This document shows, piece after piece, positions 6,945 through 13,311 of a stretch of DNA of 16,614 bases. A program made the translations under genes and the position numbers. Each line of letters opens with the position of its first letter. The first letter of the stretch is position 1. The stretch comes from Proteobacteria bacterium UBA2133. Lineage in GTDB: Bacteria; Pseudomonadota; Gammaproteobacteria; Arenicellales; UBA868. The DNA lies in NCBI GenBank assembly GCA_002327725.1, contig DCXP01000042.1, positions 1 through 16,614 on the forward strand. The letters run 5' to 3'. Under the pieces are notes generated by a model. It saw only the letters and a list, made by a program, of their open reading frames with translations. It was not told where the DNA came from and made no database searches.

Positions 6945-7262
6945 ATGGACGGTACAGCGAAGAAGCGTCGCCTGACAGCTGCGCTGGCGGCCGTCCTTGC
7001 CATTGCCGCGACGGCCAGCCCCCGATGGGTGTCAGGAGAAACCGTCGGTGTCTATGGACTGACACAGGCAGGCTGGCAAATCGTCAAGCAGATCGAAAAA
7101 CAGGAGATCCGCTCCGGTGTTTCGCCCTACGCCAGTCTGCAGCGGGTGGTATCAATTACGGAATATCATCTCGAGAAAGAAGGTCGAATCATGGTCTGCT
7201 GGGTGTCCTATGACAGCCAGCAGGATATACAGGAGGAAAGGTGCGAGGAACCCCAGGCCTAG
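6945..7262 (+). CDS. Small exported protein of unknown function
   Basis: 105 residues from the ATG at 6945, which lies 19 bases after the upp stop, so it probably shares the upp transcript. I do not recognise a family. Residues 6-31 look like a Sec signal: KKRR, then a hydrophobic TAALAAVLAIAATA, with a likely cleavage near S30/G31. The mature part of about 74 residues is mixed alpha/beta in appearance, with GVYGLTQAGWQIVKQIE, a VSITEYHLEK segment and VCWVSYDSQQ. It has two cysteines (95 and 100), which could form one disulfide, and ends in a short acidic tail. A longer in-frame start at 6867 would overlap upp and disrupt the signal peptide, so I rejected it. Confidence 0.65.
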   Translation: MDGTAKKRRLTAALAAVLAIAATASPRWVSGETVGVYGLTQAGWQIVKQIEKQEIRSGVSPYASLQRVVSITEYHLEKEGRIMVCWVSYDSQQDIQEERCEEPQA

Positions 7263-7297
7263 CCTGGAATCGCCCAAAGCCATGGTTTTTCAAAAAA

Positions 7298-7339
7298 TTG
7301 ATCTAGGTCAAGGCGGCGGTGCACGGGGCATGGCTTAAT
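7298..7339 (+). promoter_or_regulatory. FNR/Anr-type box with -10 element, class II anaerobic promoter
   Basis: TTGATCTAGGTCAA (7298-7311) matches the FNR consensus TTGAT-N4-ATCAA at nine of ten positions and is palindromic except for one base pair. A -10 like CTTAAT sits at 7334-7339, giving a start near 7346 and placing the box centre at about -41.5, the classical FNR class II position. No comparable -10 is seen on the minus strand. The A/T-rich tract just upstream (7285-7297) could act as an UP element. Fnr is encoded at 14802-15539. Confidence 0.7.
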
Positions 7340-7345
7340 GTGCGT

Positions 7346-7414
7346 GCATACTTCCTCCACCGATAAAACGGGGAAACTCAAGGCGACGTCCGCAACGGTG
7401 TCGCCTCTTTTTTT
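7346..7414 (+). ncRNA. Putative FNR-activated small RNA, about 69 nt
   Basis: The interval between the FNR promoter and a strong intrinsic terminator holds no convincing reading frame; the next gene starts over 120 bases after the terminator. The predicted transcript begins near 7346. It carries an exposed CU-rich CTTCCTCC (7351-7358), complementary to Shine-Dalgarno sequences, then a possible weak CCG/CGG hairpin (7360-7371), a short A-rich linker, and the terminator hairpin with seven U residues. This is the architecture of short Hfq-type sRNAs. By role it would be comparable to FnrS of enterics or PhrS of Pseudomonas, but I see no sequence match to either. Start and existence are inferred; box, -10 and terminator are seen. 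Confidence 0.55.
7381..7414 (+). terminator. Rho-independent terminator of the putative sRNA
   Basis: AGGCGAC (7381-7387) pairs perfectly with GTCGCCT (7400-7406). The stem continues as CCG/CGG (7390-7392 with 7396-7398) around a CAA loop after a small internal loop. It is followed by C and seven T (7408-7414). Confidence 0.9.
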
Positions 7415-7537
7415 GCGAGATCGGCCAGGTCTCGCCCTGACCGACGGCTTTAATCCGTTGGTCCCCAGCCTTCCAGATCGGGTCATTTTGAGCCCTTACA
7501 GTGCAGCGATACCCGGTAGACGTGGGTTTGAGATACC

Positions 7538-7987
7538 GTGATTGGCGCAATCGGTGATTTTTTCCGCGATCGGCTCCAGGCTCGAAAAGACAGCGACGGC
7601 ACCGAAGACGCTTTGCGGCTGGCCGCAGCGGCGTTGCTTTATGAGGCGGCGATGTCAGATTACGATCTGGATGACGAAGAGCGCGCGACCATCCAGGAAC
7701 TGGTCCGTGAGCAGTTTGATCTCAGCGAAGGCGACGCCGGCGCTTTGGCGACCCTGGCGCAGGACCGGGTTCGCGAAGCCACAGGTCTGCACGGATTCAC
7801 TTCACTGATCAATCAGCACTGGAGCGAAAAAGACCGCCTCAACCTGGTCGAGCAGATGTGGCGCGTGGTCTACGCCGATGGCCGGCTGGATGATCACGAA
7901 CTGCACCTGATGCGCAAAATCCAGCGCCTGCTGCACATACCGCAGAAGGATTTTGTGAGCGCCAAACTGCGCCACAAGCCCGCTTGA
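7538..7987 (+). CDS. TerB-like (tellurite-resistance TerB family) protein
   Basis: Soluble, acidic, all-helical 149-residue protein starting with GTG at 7538. An N-terminal amphipathic segment (IGAIGDFFRDRL) precedes a TerB domain with two related halves: LRLAAAALLYEAAMSDYDLD-DEERATIQEL and LVEQMWRVVYADGRLDDHEL, each ending in the acidic D-x-D-x-D/E pattern of the family, which binds metal in characterised TerB. Length and layout match the stand-alone TerB/DUF533-like proteins common in gammaproteobacteria, whose role is unknown and not necessarily tellurite-related. No other ter genes are present. The start has no clear ribosome site. Its stop codon lies inside an 11-bp inverted repeat shared with the convergent small membrane gene. 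Confidence 0.8.
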   Translation: MIGAIGDFFRDRLQARKDSDGTEDALRLAAAALLYEAAMSDYDLDDEERATIQELVREQFDLSEGDAGALATLAQDRVREATGLHGFTSLINQHWSEKDRLNLVEQMWRVVYADGRLDDHELHLMRKIQRLLHIPQKDFVSAKLRHKPA

Positions 7988-8019
7988 ACTGATCGATCAG
8001 TAGCGCAAGATCAGTTCAA
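7984..8019. terminator. Inverted repeat between convergent genes, possible bidirectional terminator
   Basis: TTGAACTGATC (7984-7994) is perfectly complementary to GATCAGTTCAA (8009-8019), with a 14-base loop. It spans the TerB-like stop codon and the last codons of the minus-strand membrane protein. No T-run follows in either direction, so intrinsic termination is only a possibility; it may instead stabilise 3' ends. Confidence 0.45.
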
Positions 8020-8182
8020 TGATCGGGTTGCCACCCCGACGTTGCAGTTTGCGGTGATACCAGGCGCTGACGGCCAGAAGCAGTCCCAGCGCAATCAGTA
8101 CGCTGGCGATAATGATGGGCAACAGCGGCGGATGAAGCGCAATCAATATCCCTGCCAGCAAAAGAACGATTCCGGTTAACAT
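7997..8182 (-). CDS. Small two-helix membrane protein of unknown function, 61 aa
   Basis: From the ATG at 8182 the product is 61 residues with two hydrophobic helices: LTGIVLLLAGILIAL, then a PPLLP turn, then IIIASVLIALGLLLAVSAW. A basic tail (YHRKLQRRGG) and NPIIELILRY follow. The positive tail predicts a cytoplasmic C-terminus. The frame is open to 8290, but GAGGA eight bases before the internal ATG and the lack of hydrophobic or conserved character upstream support the shorter form. I do not recognise a named family; similar short proteins seem to occur in other gammaproteobacteria. It is divergent from the GT22-like gene, 124 bases away, and convergent with the TerB-like gene. Confidence 0.65.
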   Translation of the reverse strand: MLTGIVLLLAGILIALHPPLLPIIIASVLIALGLLLAVSAWYHRKLQRRGGNPIIELILRY

Positions 8183-8306
8183 CGGTTTTCCTCGACAACA
8201 CCTGACTTTTATGCGGTGGTCTCTGCGCTGATTGCAATGGAAGCGGGCGATAAGCAGACGGTTCCCGTACAGCTGAATTGAAGCGGGCATCAGGCTTTAT
8301 CTATCG

Positions 8307-9815
8307 ATGAAACCAGAAACACAACTCCCGCAAGCCACGCTGGCCGTGGGCATCATCCTATTGAGTCTTGTCCTGCATATCTGTGCTGCCTTTTTCAGTG
8401 AGGGCAGGGCGCATCCGGACTCGGACTATCAGATTCTTGAATTTGCCCATTCGAAAATCGATACGGGTATCAGCCGGACACTGCCGTGGGAGTTCTTTGA
8501 GCAGATCCGCCCTGCGGTTCAGCCAGCCATCGCTTACGGAGTGCACCAGTACGGATCGGGGCCCGATCCCTTTAGCACGGCTTTGGTGCTGCGGCTTGTC
8601 TCGGCCGCTCTTGGGTTCGCCAGTATCTGGCTGATGTGCGGATATGCCTTTCGCTGGCTGTCGCAGGGGTGGGCGAGGGCTGCCCTGGTTCTGGCGACGG
8701 GGCTTTTCTGGTTACTGCCTTTTTTGAACGCCCGCTTTGCCTCGGAGACCTGGGCCGGGGCCTTCCTGTGTCTTGGCATTTTGCTGATGCTGGCCGCCTG
8801 CGATGGAACCCGCCGCTCATCTCTGGTTCTTGCGGCAGTCGCGGGCCTGGTGCTCGGTTTTGCGTTCTATGTGCGCTTTCCGATGGCCTTTGCACTGGTG
8901 GGTCTGGGGCTGTGGCTCGTATTCATCAGAAGACCGGGGATCCGGATCCTAGTCGCCACGGCGCTGGGGGTTTTGCTTGCGCTTGGGCTCAACATCATTC
9001 TCGATAACTGGTTCTACGGGAAATGGACGCTGACACCGGTCAACTATTTTCTCGCCAACCTGGTCGACGGCAGGGCGGCGCAGTACGGGGTCGATCCGTG
9101 GTGGTATTACATCGAGAAACTCGCGTTACTGCTGGTGCCGCCTTTCAGCCTGCTCCTGCTGCCAGCCATTCTGGCCGCGGTGATACTGCGGCCCGGAAAC
9201 GTCCTGGTCTGGACCGTGGTGTGCTTTCTGCTGGCCCACTCGTTTATCGACCATAAGGAAACCCGCTTCCTGATGCCGGTGATCTATCCCCTGCTGATAC
9301 TCGCGGTGATAGGTCTTGAAGCACTGTCGGCCAAACTGGCATTATCCCGGAACCCTTTTTCCGCGAGTCGGGCAACCCGGTATCTCGTGCGTGTGTTCTT
9401 TGTGCTGAATGGCCTGGCGCTCATGTATTTCAGTTTTTCGCCAGCGAGCCAGGAGGCCGTGGTTCACAAGTGGATTTACCGCCAGTCCATTGATGCCCCA
9501 TTACCACTGGTGGTCTACGGACAAGATCCATATCAGACCGGCTCGGGAACCATTGGGTTTTTTCGATCGCCCCGGGTCAGTTTTTCCAAGGTCAGGTCAC
9601 CGCAAGAGTTTCAGGCACTTTTGGATAGTGCTGACGAGGCCGTATACCTCTTTGTGCCGAGGGCCTATCCGCCGTCGATGCTGTCATCTTTGTGCGCAGA
9701 CTTCACACTCGAAGCGAGCGCCCTGCCGAGGTGGGTACGCCGAATCGACCGACCGCGCTGGCTTTCGAATCTTCGAATCTGGAGCGTCTATCGCTGTACT
9801 CCGCTCCCCTCATGA
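8307..9815 (+). CDS. GT22-like (ALG9/PIG-B-type) membrane mannosyltransferase
   Basis: Polytopic membrane protein of 502 residues with about 10-12 hydrophobic segments. It carries hallmarks of the GT-C family GT22: an acidic loop after the first helix, AHPDSDYQILEFAH (35-48), equivalent to the HPDE-x2-Q motif; RTLPWEFFEQIRPA (57-70), like the R-T/S-W-E...R-P segment; and DHKETRFLMPVIYPLL (from about 315), the HKE-x-RF-x2-P motif. Eukaryotic members transfer mannose from dolichyl-phosphate-mannose onto ALG or GPI glycolipids. Here a polyprenyl-phosphate-mannose donor and a periplasm-facing active site are inferred. The last ~120 residues form a soluble tail. It is followed after 83 bases by the GT87-like gene, and the donor synthase is just beyond. 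Confidence 0.8.
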   Translation: MKPETQLPQATLAVGIILLSLVLHICAAFFSEGRAHPDSDYQILEFAHSKIDTGISRTLPWEFFEQIRPAVQPAIAYGVHQYGSGPDPFSTALVLRLVSAALGFASIWLMCGYAFRWLSQGWARAALVLATGLFWLLPFLNARFASETWAGAFLCLGILLMLAACDGTRRSSLVLAAVAGLVLGFAFYVRFPMAFALVGLGLWLVFIRRPGIRILVATALGVLLALGLNIILDNWFYGKWTLTPVNYFLANLVDGRAAQYGVDPWWYYIEKLALLLVPPFSLLLLPAILAAVILRPGNVLVWTVVCFLLAHSFIDHKETRFLMPVIYPLLILAVIGLEALSAKLALSRNPFSASRATRYLVRVFFVLNGLALMYFSFSPASQEAVVHKWIYRQSIDAPLPLVVYGQDPYQTGSGTIGFFRSPRVSFSKVRSPQEFQALLDSADEAVYLFVPRAYPPSMLSSLCADFTLEASALPRWVRRIDRPRWLSNLRIWSVYRCTPLPS

Positions 9816-9898
9816 ACTTGCGGCTCACGCTTCGCGCCAGACGACCATCGACATGGGCCGGGCCCCCCGGCTGGCACCCGCTTTCGTAAAATAGACCG

Positions 9899-11161
9899 AT
9901 GGCAACCCCCCGGTTTTTACGATGGTTCGCGAGTCCGACAGCCCGCTGGCTGTGGGTGGGATTGGGCCTTGTGGCAACCGCTGTGCTGTTGTACCGCTAC
10001 CTCGTGCACGATGGTGACTTCGATGTGTACTGGGCCGCCACTTTTCGTTTCGTGCATGGGCTCAAGATTCACATATACGAGCAGAACGTCTTTACCTATC
10101 CGACCTTTGCTTCCTTTTTGCTGCTGCCGGTATATCCGCTGGGCTACACGGTCGGCAAGATTATTTTCTTTGCCGTCAATATGGTCTTTCTGGTTGGTGC
10201 GGTATATGTGTGTCAGCGTGAGGTGCTTTATGGCAGTGCGCTGCGCGCTGCGACCCTGGTGATCGCACTGCTGTTTTCTTTCCGGTCAATCCTCGCGGTA
10301 TTCAATAACCAGCAGACGGATATTCTGATTTTCGGGCTGGTGATTTTTGGACTGGCGGTCTTTGCGCGCGTACCGGTGCTGGCCTCCAGCCTGATGGCGC
10401 TGGCAGCAGGCCTCAAGGCAAATCCCCTTTTCATGGTGCTGCTGCCGATCTACAAGAAGCGCTGGGCAGCGGTCGGCGTTTTTTTCGGGCTGACCCTGGT
10501 GCTGGTGGCGGCGCCGGACCTTGTCAAGTTTGCCGTCACTGACACCTGGCGGGACTCGAGTTTCACGGTACCCGGGTCGGTGTTGCCCAAGCGCGATACG
10601 GTTCCGCAGGGTCAGTTCAAGGCGGAGGCCATCACGGGCGGGATGTGGAGTTACCTGCGGGAGCACTACGAGATGACGCTTTCGGTGTCGCCGGGCGAGG
10701 TCCGCTGGTGGCAGGACCGGGGAAGCGCAGGCAACCAGTCACTCTACCGGATTGCGGCAACCCGACTGGGGCGGGTGGTGCCGTCCAACGTGGTGTTGTT
10801 CGGTCTCTGTGCGGCCTTTGCGCTGGCGCTGCTGCTGGCCACCCGTGTGCGCAAAGACGCCATCTTCGTTTTGGGACTGCTGTTTTATACGGCTTTTATA
10901 TTAATCGGCCCGCAGTCGTCCAAGCCGCATTTCATCGCTTTTTTTGGGCTGCTGCTGTTCTGCTGGCAGGATGCACTGGCAAGAAAGTCGTGGTGGAAAA
11001 TCGCTGTACTGGCGGTTTTGTCGAGTCTTCTGGGTATCAAGGCAGCGGCGCTTCTGGTTCCTCAGGGACCGCTGGCGCGCGATATCGTTGGCCTCGCGGG
11101 ACTTGGACTATGGCTCTACAGTTACCTGCTGTTGCTGATCTCGGGCAAACGCAAATCATGA
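9899..11161 (+). CDS. GT87 (DUF2029)-like polyprenol-phosphate-mannose-dependent glycosyltransferase
   Basis: Polytopic protein of 420 residues with around ten membrane segments. The first periplasmic loop carries DGDFDVYWAA (38-47), the acidic D-x-VYW motif of GT87 enzymes such as mycobacterial PimE. NNQQTDIL in the middle, AAGLKANPLFMVLLP, and SAGNQSL in the large loop (about residues 275-285) are also GT87 features. Family members use polyprenyl-phosphate-mannose to extend lipid-linked mannosides. It lies downstream of the GT22-like gene on the same strand and overlaps the 3' end of the convergent donor synthase by six bases. No clear ribosome site precedes the ATG, although AAAATAG lies just before it. 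The acceptor is unknown. Confidence 0.82.
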   Translation: MATPRFLRWFASPTARWLWVGLGLVATAVLLYRYLVHDGDFDVYWAATFRFVHGLKIHIYEQNVFTYPTFASFLLLPVYPLGYTVGKIIFFAVNMVFLVGAVYVCQREVLYGSALRAATLVIALLFSFRSILAVFNNQQTDILIFGLVIFGLAVFARVPVLASSLMALAAGLKANPLFMVLLPIYKKRWAAVGVFFGLTLVLVAAPDLVKFAVTDTWRDSSFTVPGSVLPKRDTVPQGQFKAEAITGGMWSYLREHYEMTLSVSPGEVRWWQDRGSAGNQSLYRIAATRLGRVVPSNVVLFGLCAAFALALLLATRVRKDAIFVLGLLFYTAFILIGPQSSKPHFIAFFGLLLFCWQDALARKSWWKIAVLAVLSSLLGIKAAALLVPQGPLARDIVGLAGLGLWLYSYLLLLISGKRKS

Positions 11162-11860
11162 TCTGCCCAGACGCAGGCGCCACACCAGCACAAACGCTTC
11201 CTTAAAGGTCTGTCCGGACATCTTCGAAACACCGACCGTGCGGTCGGTAAAATGAATAGGCACTTCGACGACACAAAGCCCGCGCTGCAGTGCGCGCCAC
11301 GTCGTTTCGATTTGAAAGCCGTACCCGACCGAGCGGATTTTGTTGAGGCCGAGTGTCTCCAGGGCTTCGCGCCGGAAGCATTTGAAACCCCCGGTGAGAT
11401 CGCGATAGGGCGCTCCCAGAATGAGCCGGGCGTAGAGATTGCCGAAGCGCGATAAGGCCAGACGCGACCACGGCCAGCCTGATACACCCCCACCGGGCAT
11501 CCACCGGCAGCCGAGGGCGACATCGGCGTTTTCCGTCGCTTCGAGCAGTCGCGGCAGATCCTTCGGGTTATGGCTGAAGTCGGCATCGATCTCAAAAACA
11601 TGGCTGTAGTCGCGCTCAAGCGCCCACGCAAACCCGGCCAGGTAGGCGCGGCCGAGGCCTTCTTTTTTATCGCGGTGCAGAACCTGAACATGAATGTCTT
11701 CTCCGGCGATCTCGTCGGCCAGCGCACCGGTGCCATCCGGGGAGTTGTCGTCAATAACAAGGATATCGGCACCCGGGAGGGCGGATCGTACCGCTGAAAC
11801 AAATGACGGCAAATTGCCTCGCTCGTCATAGGTCGGTATCAGAACAAGCGGCGAGGGCAT
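11156..11860 (-). CDS. Polyprenyl-phosphate mannose synthase (Dpm1/Ppm1-type GT2)
   Basis: Cytoplasmic GT2 enzyme of 234 residues that would move mannose from GDP-mannose to polyprenyl phosphate. GT-A motifs are complete: LIPTYDERGNLP (7-18), VIDDNSPDGTG (35-45), the HRDKKEGLGRAY segment (62-73), the catalytic metal site EIDADFSHNP (90-99), and DLTGGFKCFRR (154-164). The C-terminal SVGYGFQIETTWRALQRG and EVPIHFTDRTVGVSKMS are typical of dolichol-phosphate-mannose synthases. There is no C-terminal membrane anchor, as in the soluble human-like and actinobacterial-domain forms. It supplies the expected donor for the two neighbouring GT-C enzymes and converges on them. It is divergent from the GDPD gene, 118 bases apart. 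Confidence 0.88.
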   Translation of the reverse strand: MPSPLVLIPTYDERGNLPSFVSAVRSALPGADILVIDDNSPDGTGALADEIAGEDIHVQVLHRDKKEGLGRAYLAGFAWALERDYSHVFEIDADFSHNPKDLPRLLEATENADVALGCRWMPGGGVSGWPWSRLALSRFGNLYARLILGAPYRDLTGGFKCFRREALETLGLNKIRSVGYGFQIETTWRALQRGLCVVEVPIHFTDRTVGVSKMSGQTFKEAFVLVWRLRLGRS

Positions 11861-11978
11861 GTGAGTCCATTACGATGGCTGCAGAGGGGGTGCATGATGC
11901 TAATCTTAACCCTTGCATTCGTCCACTCGCGCCGGGAATTGAGTGGATGCCTCCAACCTGACCGACCGGTAATGACAG

Positions 11979-12731
11979 ATGCCGAGCCACGCGTTTCTTG
12001 AACACGACGGCATACTCGCTTTTGCCCATCGCGGTGATGGCGAGGCGGCGCCGGAAAACACGGCCGCAGCGTTTGAGAGTGCGGTAACACTGGGCTTTAA
12101 ATATCTGGAGACGGATGTGCACTGCACCCGCGACGGTGTGCTGATTGCTTTCCACGACGACCGGCTCGACCGCGTGACAGGCGGCCGTGGACGTATTGCG
12201 GAGCTGGATTACCCGGACGTAGCGCGCGCCCGCGTCATGGGACGCGAACCGATTCCGCTGATAGAGGATCTTCTGGGGGATTTCCCCGACACCCGCTTCA
12301 ATATTGATCCCAAATCGGATGCCGCGGTCGGTCCCCTCGTTGAGGTAATCAAGCGCACCCAGGCCCACGACCGGGTCTGCATCGGTTCATTCTCAGACCG
12401 GCGGCTGCGTCGGGTGCGCAGCGCATTGCCGGATGTGTGCACCTCCATGGCAACGCTCGAAACGACGCGGGCACGTCTTTCGAGCATTGGCCTTCCGATG
12501 GGGGGTCTGCGGGCGGCATGTGCGCAGGTACCGGTGACGTGGAACGGCATCAAAGTCATAGACCGCCGTTTTGTGCGGGCGATGAAAGCACAGGGACTGC
12601 AGACACACGTCTGGACGGTGAATGAGCCCGATGAGATGCGTCACCTCCTGGATCTCGGCATTGATGGGCTGATGACCGATCGCCCGGCAGTATTGAAGGC
12701 GGTGCTGTTATCAGTCCGGCGGTGGAGTTAG
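11979..12731 (+). CDS. Glycerophosphodiester phosphodiesterase, cytoplasmic UgpQ-like
   Basis: TIM-barrel hydrolase of 250 residues that releases glycerol-3-phosphate from glycerophosphodiesters. Active-site signatures: AFAHRGDGEAAPENT (14-28) with His17, Arg18, Glu26 and Asn27; LETDVHCTRDGVLIAFHDD (43-61) with metal ligands Glu44 and Asp46 and catalytic His59; FNIDPKSD with the expected lysine near residue 108; and a C-terminal VWTVNEPDEM...GIDGLMTDRP. There is no signal peptide, so it is probably cytoplasmic. Next to lipid-linked glycosyltransferases, it could recycle glycerophospho-headgroups, but the link is positional only. A 7-bp inverted repeat (TCCACTC/GAGTGGA, 11922-11928 and 11941-11947) lies in its upstream region. 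Confidence 0.9.
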   Translation: MPSHAFLEHDGILAFAHRGDGEAAPENTAAAFESAVTLGFKYLETDVHCTRDGVLIAFHDDRLDRVTGGRGRIAELDYPDVARARVMGREPIPLIEDLLGDFPDTRFNIDPKSDAAVGPLVEVIKRTQAHDRVCIGSFSDRRLRRVRSALPDVCTSMATLETTRARLSSIGLPMGGLRAACAQVPVTWNGIKVIDRRFVRAMKAQGLQTHVWTVNEPDEMRHLLDLGIDGLMTDRPAVLKAVLLSVRRWS

Positions 12732-12774
12732 TGCGGCAAAGGACCGATGGGTCTTCGCGTAGCGGTGAGTACGC

Positions 12775-12966
12775 TTATTCGCTGAGTTTGTGCCGCGTCT
12801 TGTAGGAGGCGTCGATTTTTTCATCCTCGTCCAGCAGGATGGCGTGCCCCGGGCCCTGCAGGTCTTCAAACCGGCCTTTGCTGACCGCCCAGAAAAAGCC
12901 CCAGATCGCGACGCTGACCAGGATCAACGCCAGGGGAATTAGAAAAAAGACGATGTCTATTGACAC
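12775..12966 (-). CDS. ccoS: cbb3-type cytochrome oxidase assembly protein CcoS
   Basis: 63-residue single-pass membrane protein needed for maturation of cbb3 oxidase, thought to act in heme insertion into CcoN. One N-terminal helix (IVFFLIPLALILVSVAIWGFF) is followed by the family signature WAVSKGRFEDLQGPGHAIL and an acidic LDEDE. The start is a GTG; no in-frame ATG is close. The region immediately upstream on its strand is a long hairpin (12974-13054) whose 3' arm ends seven bases from the start codon, so translation could depend on that structure. Unlike the common ccoG-H-I-S order, no ccoI lies upstream here. Converges with the GDPD gene. Confidence 0.93.
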   Translation of the reverse strand: MSIDIVFFLIPLALILVSVAIWGFFWAVSKGRFEDLQGPGHAILLDEDEKIDASYKTRHKLSE

Positions 12967-12973
12967 TCAAAGA

Positions 12974-13054
12974 TGACCCTGCCAAGGTGGTCAGGTGCCC
13001 ATTTACGCAGGGCCTGAGGAGTTACAGTGGGCCCCGGTCCACCTTGCAGGGTCA
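12974..13054. repeat. Long inverted repeat upstream of ccoS (17/16-bp arms, one bulge)
   Basis: TGACCCTGCCAAGGTGG (12974-12990) and CCACCTTGCAGGGTCA (13039-13054) are complementary except for one extra C. The 48-base loop can form a further 5-bp GGGCC/GGCCC stem. I see no flanking target-site duplication. In the ccoS transcript the 3' arm would cover the ribosome-binding region. Confidence 0.85.
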
Positions 13055-13240
13055 AACCACGCGATCAGCCTCTGGAGAGCCAGATATGATCAAAATGGCA
13101 GGCTCATAATATCGGGCGCAAGCAGAAGATTCCCTGACACAGGTCAAATTCCCACCTGACTTGCACTCCCTGCTGGAATCATGGGGGCCTGGAGGCGCTA
13201 AATACAGCCGTTCTTTCGGTTTGCCGGACCTGCCTTGAAC

Positions 13241-13282
13241 ATGATTTAAATCATTTATAGGCAGATTCACGATGGGTAGATT
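13241..13282 (+). promoter_or_regulatory. FNR-like box and -10 element of hemN
   Basis: ATGATTTAAATCAT (13241-13254) is a perfect 14-bp palindrome with the TGAT-N4-ATCA core of FNR sites; only the outermost T/A pair differs from TTGAT-N4-ATCAA. A -10 like TAGATT lies at 13277-13282, giving a start near 13289 and placing the box centre at about -41.5. HemN genes are known FNR/Anr targets. Confidence 0.65.
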
Positions 13283-13311
13283 AGCGTTAGTGTTAACTCA
13301 CCCAACGCCCT

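Larger units (their letters stand above)
12967..13311. other. 345-bp divergent ccoS-hemN intergenic region
   Basis: No convincing gene. It contains, from left to right, a long inverted repeat (12974-13054), a stretch (13055-13240) in which I see only a weak CAGGT/ACCTG hairpin near 13140-13160, and an FNR-like promoter (13241-13282) for hemN. The 72-codon minus-strand frame across 13052-13270 lacks coding character. Confidence 0.6.

Noticed and set aside
7421..7537. tRNA-like stretch before the TerB-like gene
   Set aside because: GGGTTTGAGATACC faintly recalls a T-arm, but no acceptor stem or anticodon arm can be folded around it.
7338..7541. 67-codon frame across the putative sRNA
   Set aside because: Its start coincides with the predicted -10, it crosses a strong intrinsic terminator, and the translation shows no domain-like pattern.
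9816..9898. Separate promoter or terminator between the two GT-C genes
   Set aside because: GC-rich CCGGGCCCCCCGG can pair only weakly and has no T-run; no -35/-10 pair was convincing, so co-transcription is the simpler view.
12974..13054. Insertion-sequence remnant or MITE
   Set aside because: Arms resemble terminal inverted repeats, but no flanking direct repeat and only one copy in the window; kept as an inverted repeat of unknown role.
13052..13270. 72-codon minus-strand frame upstream of ccoS
   Set aside because: No ribosome site, no recognisable motif, and it overlaps the hairpin and the hemN FNR-like box.
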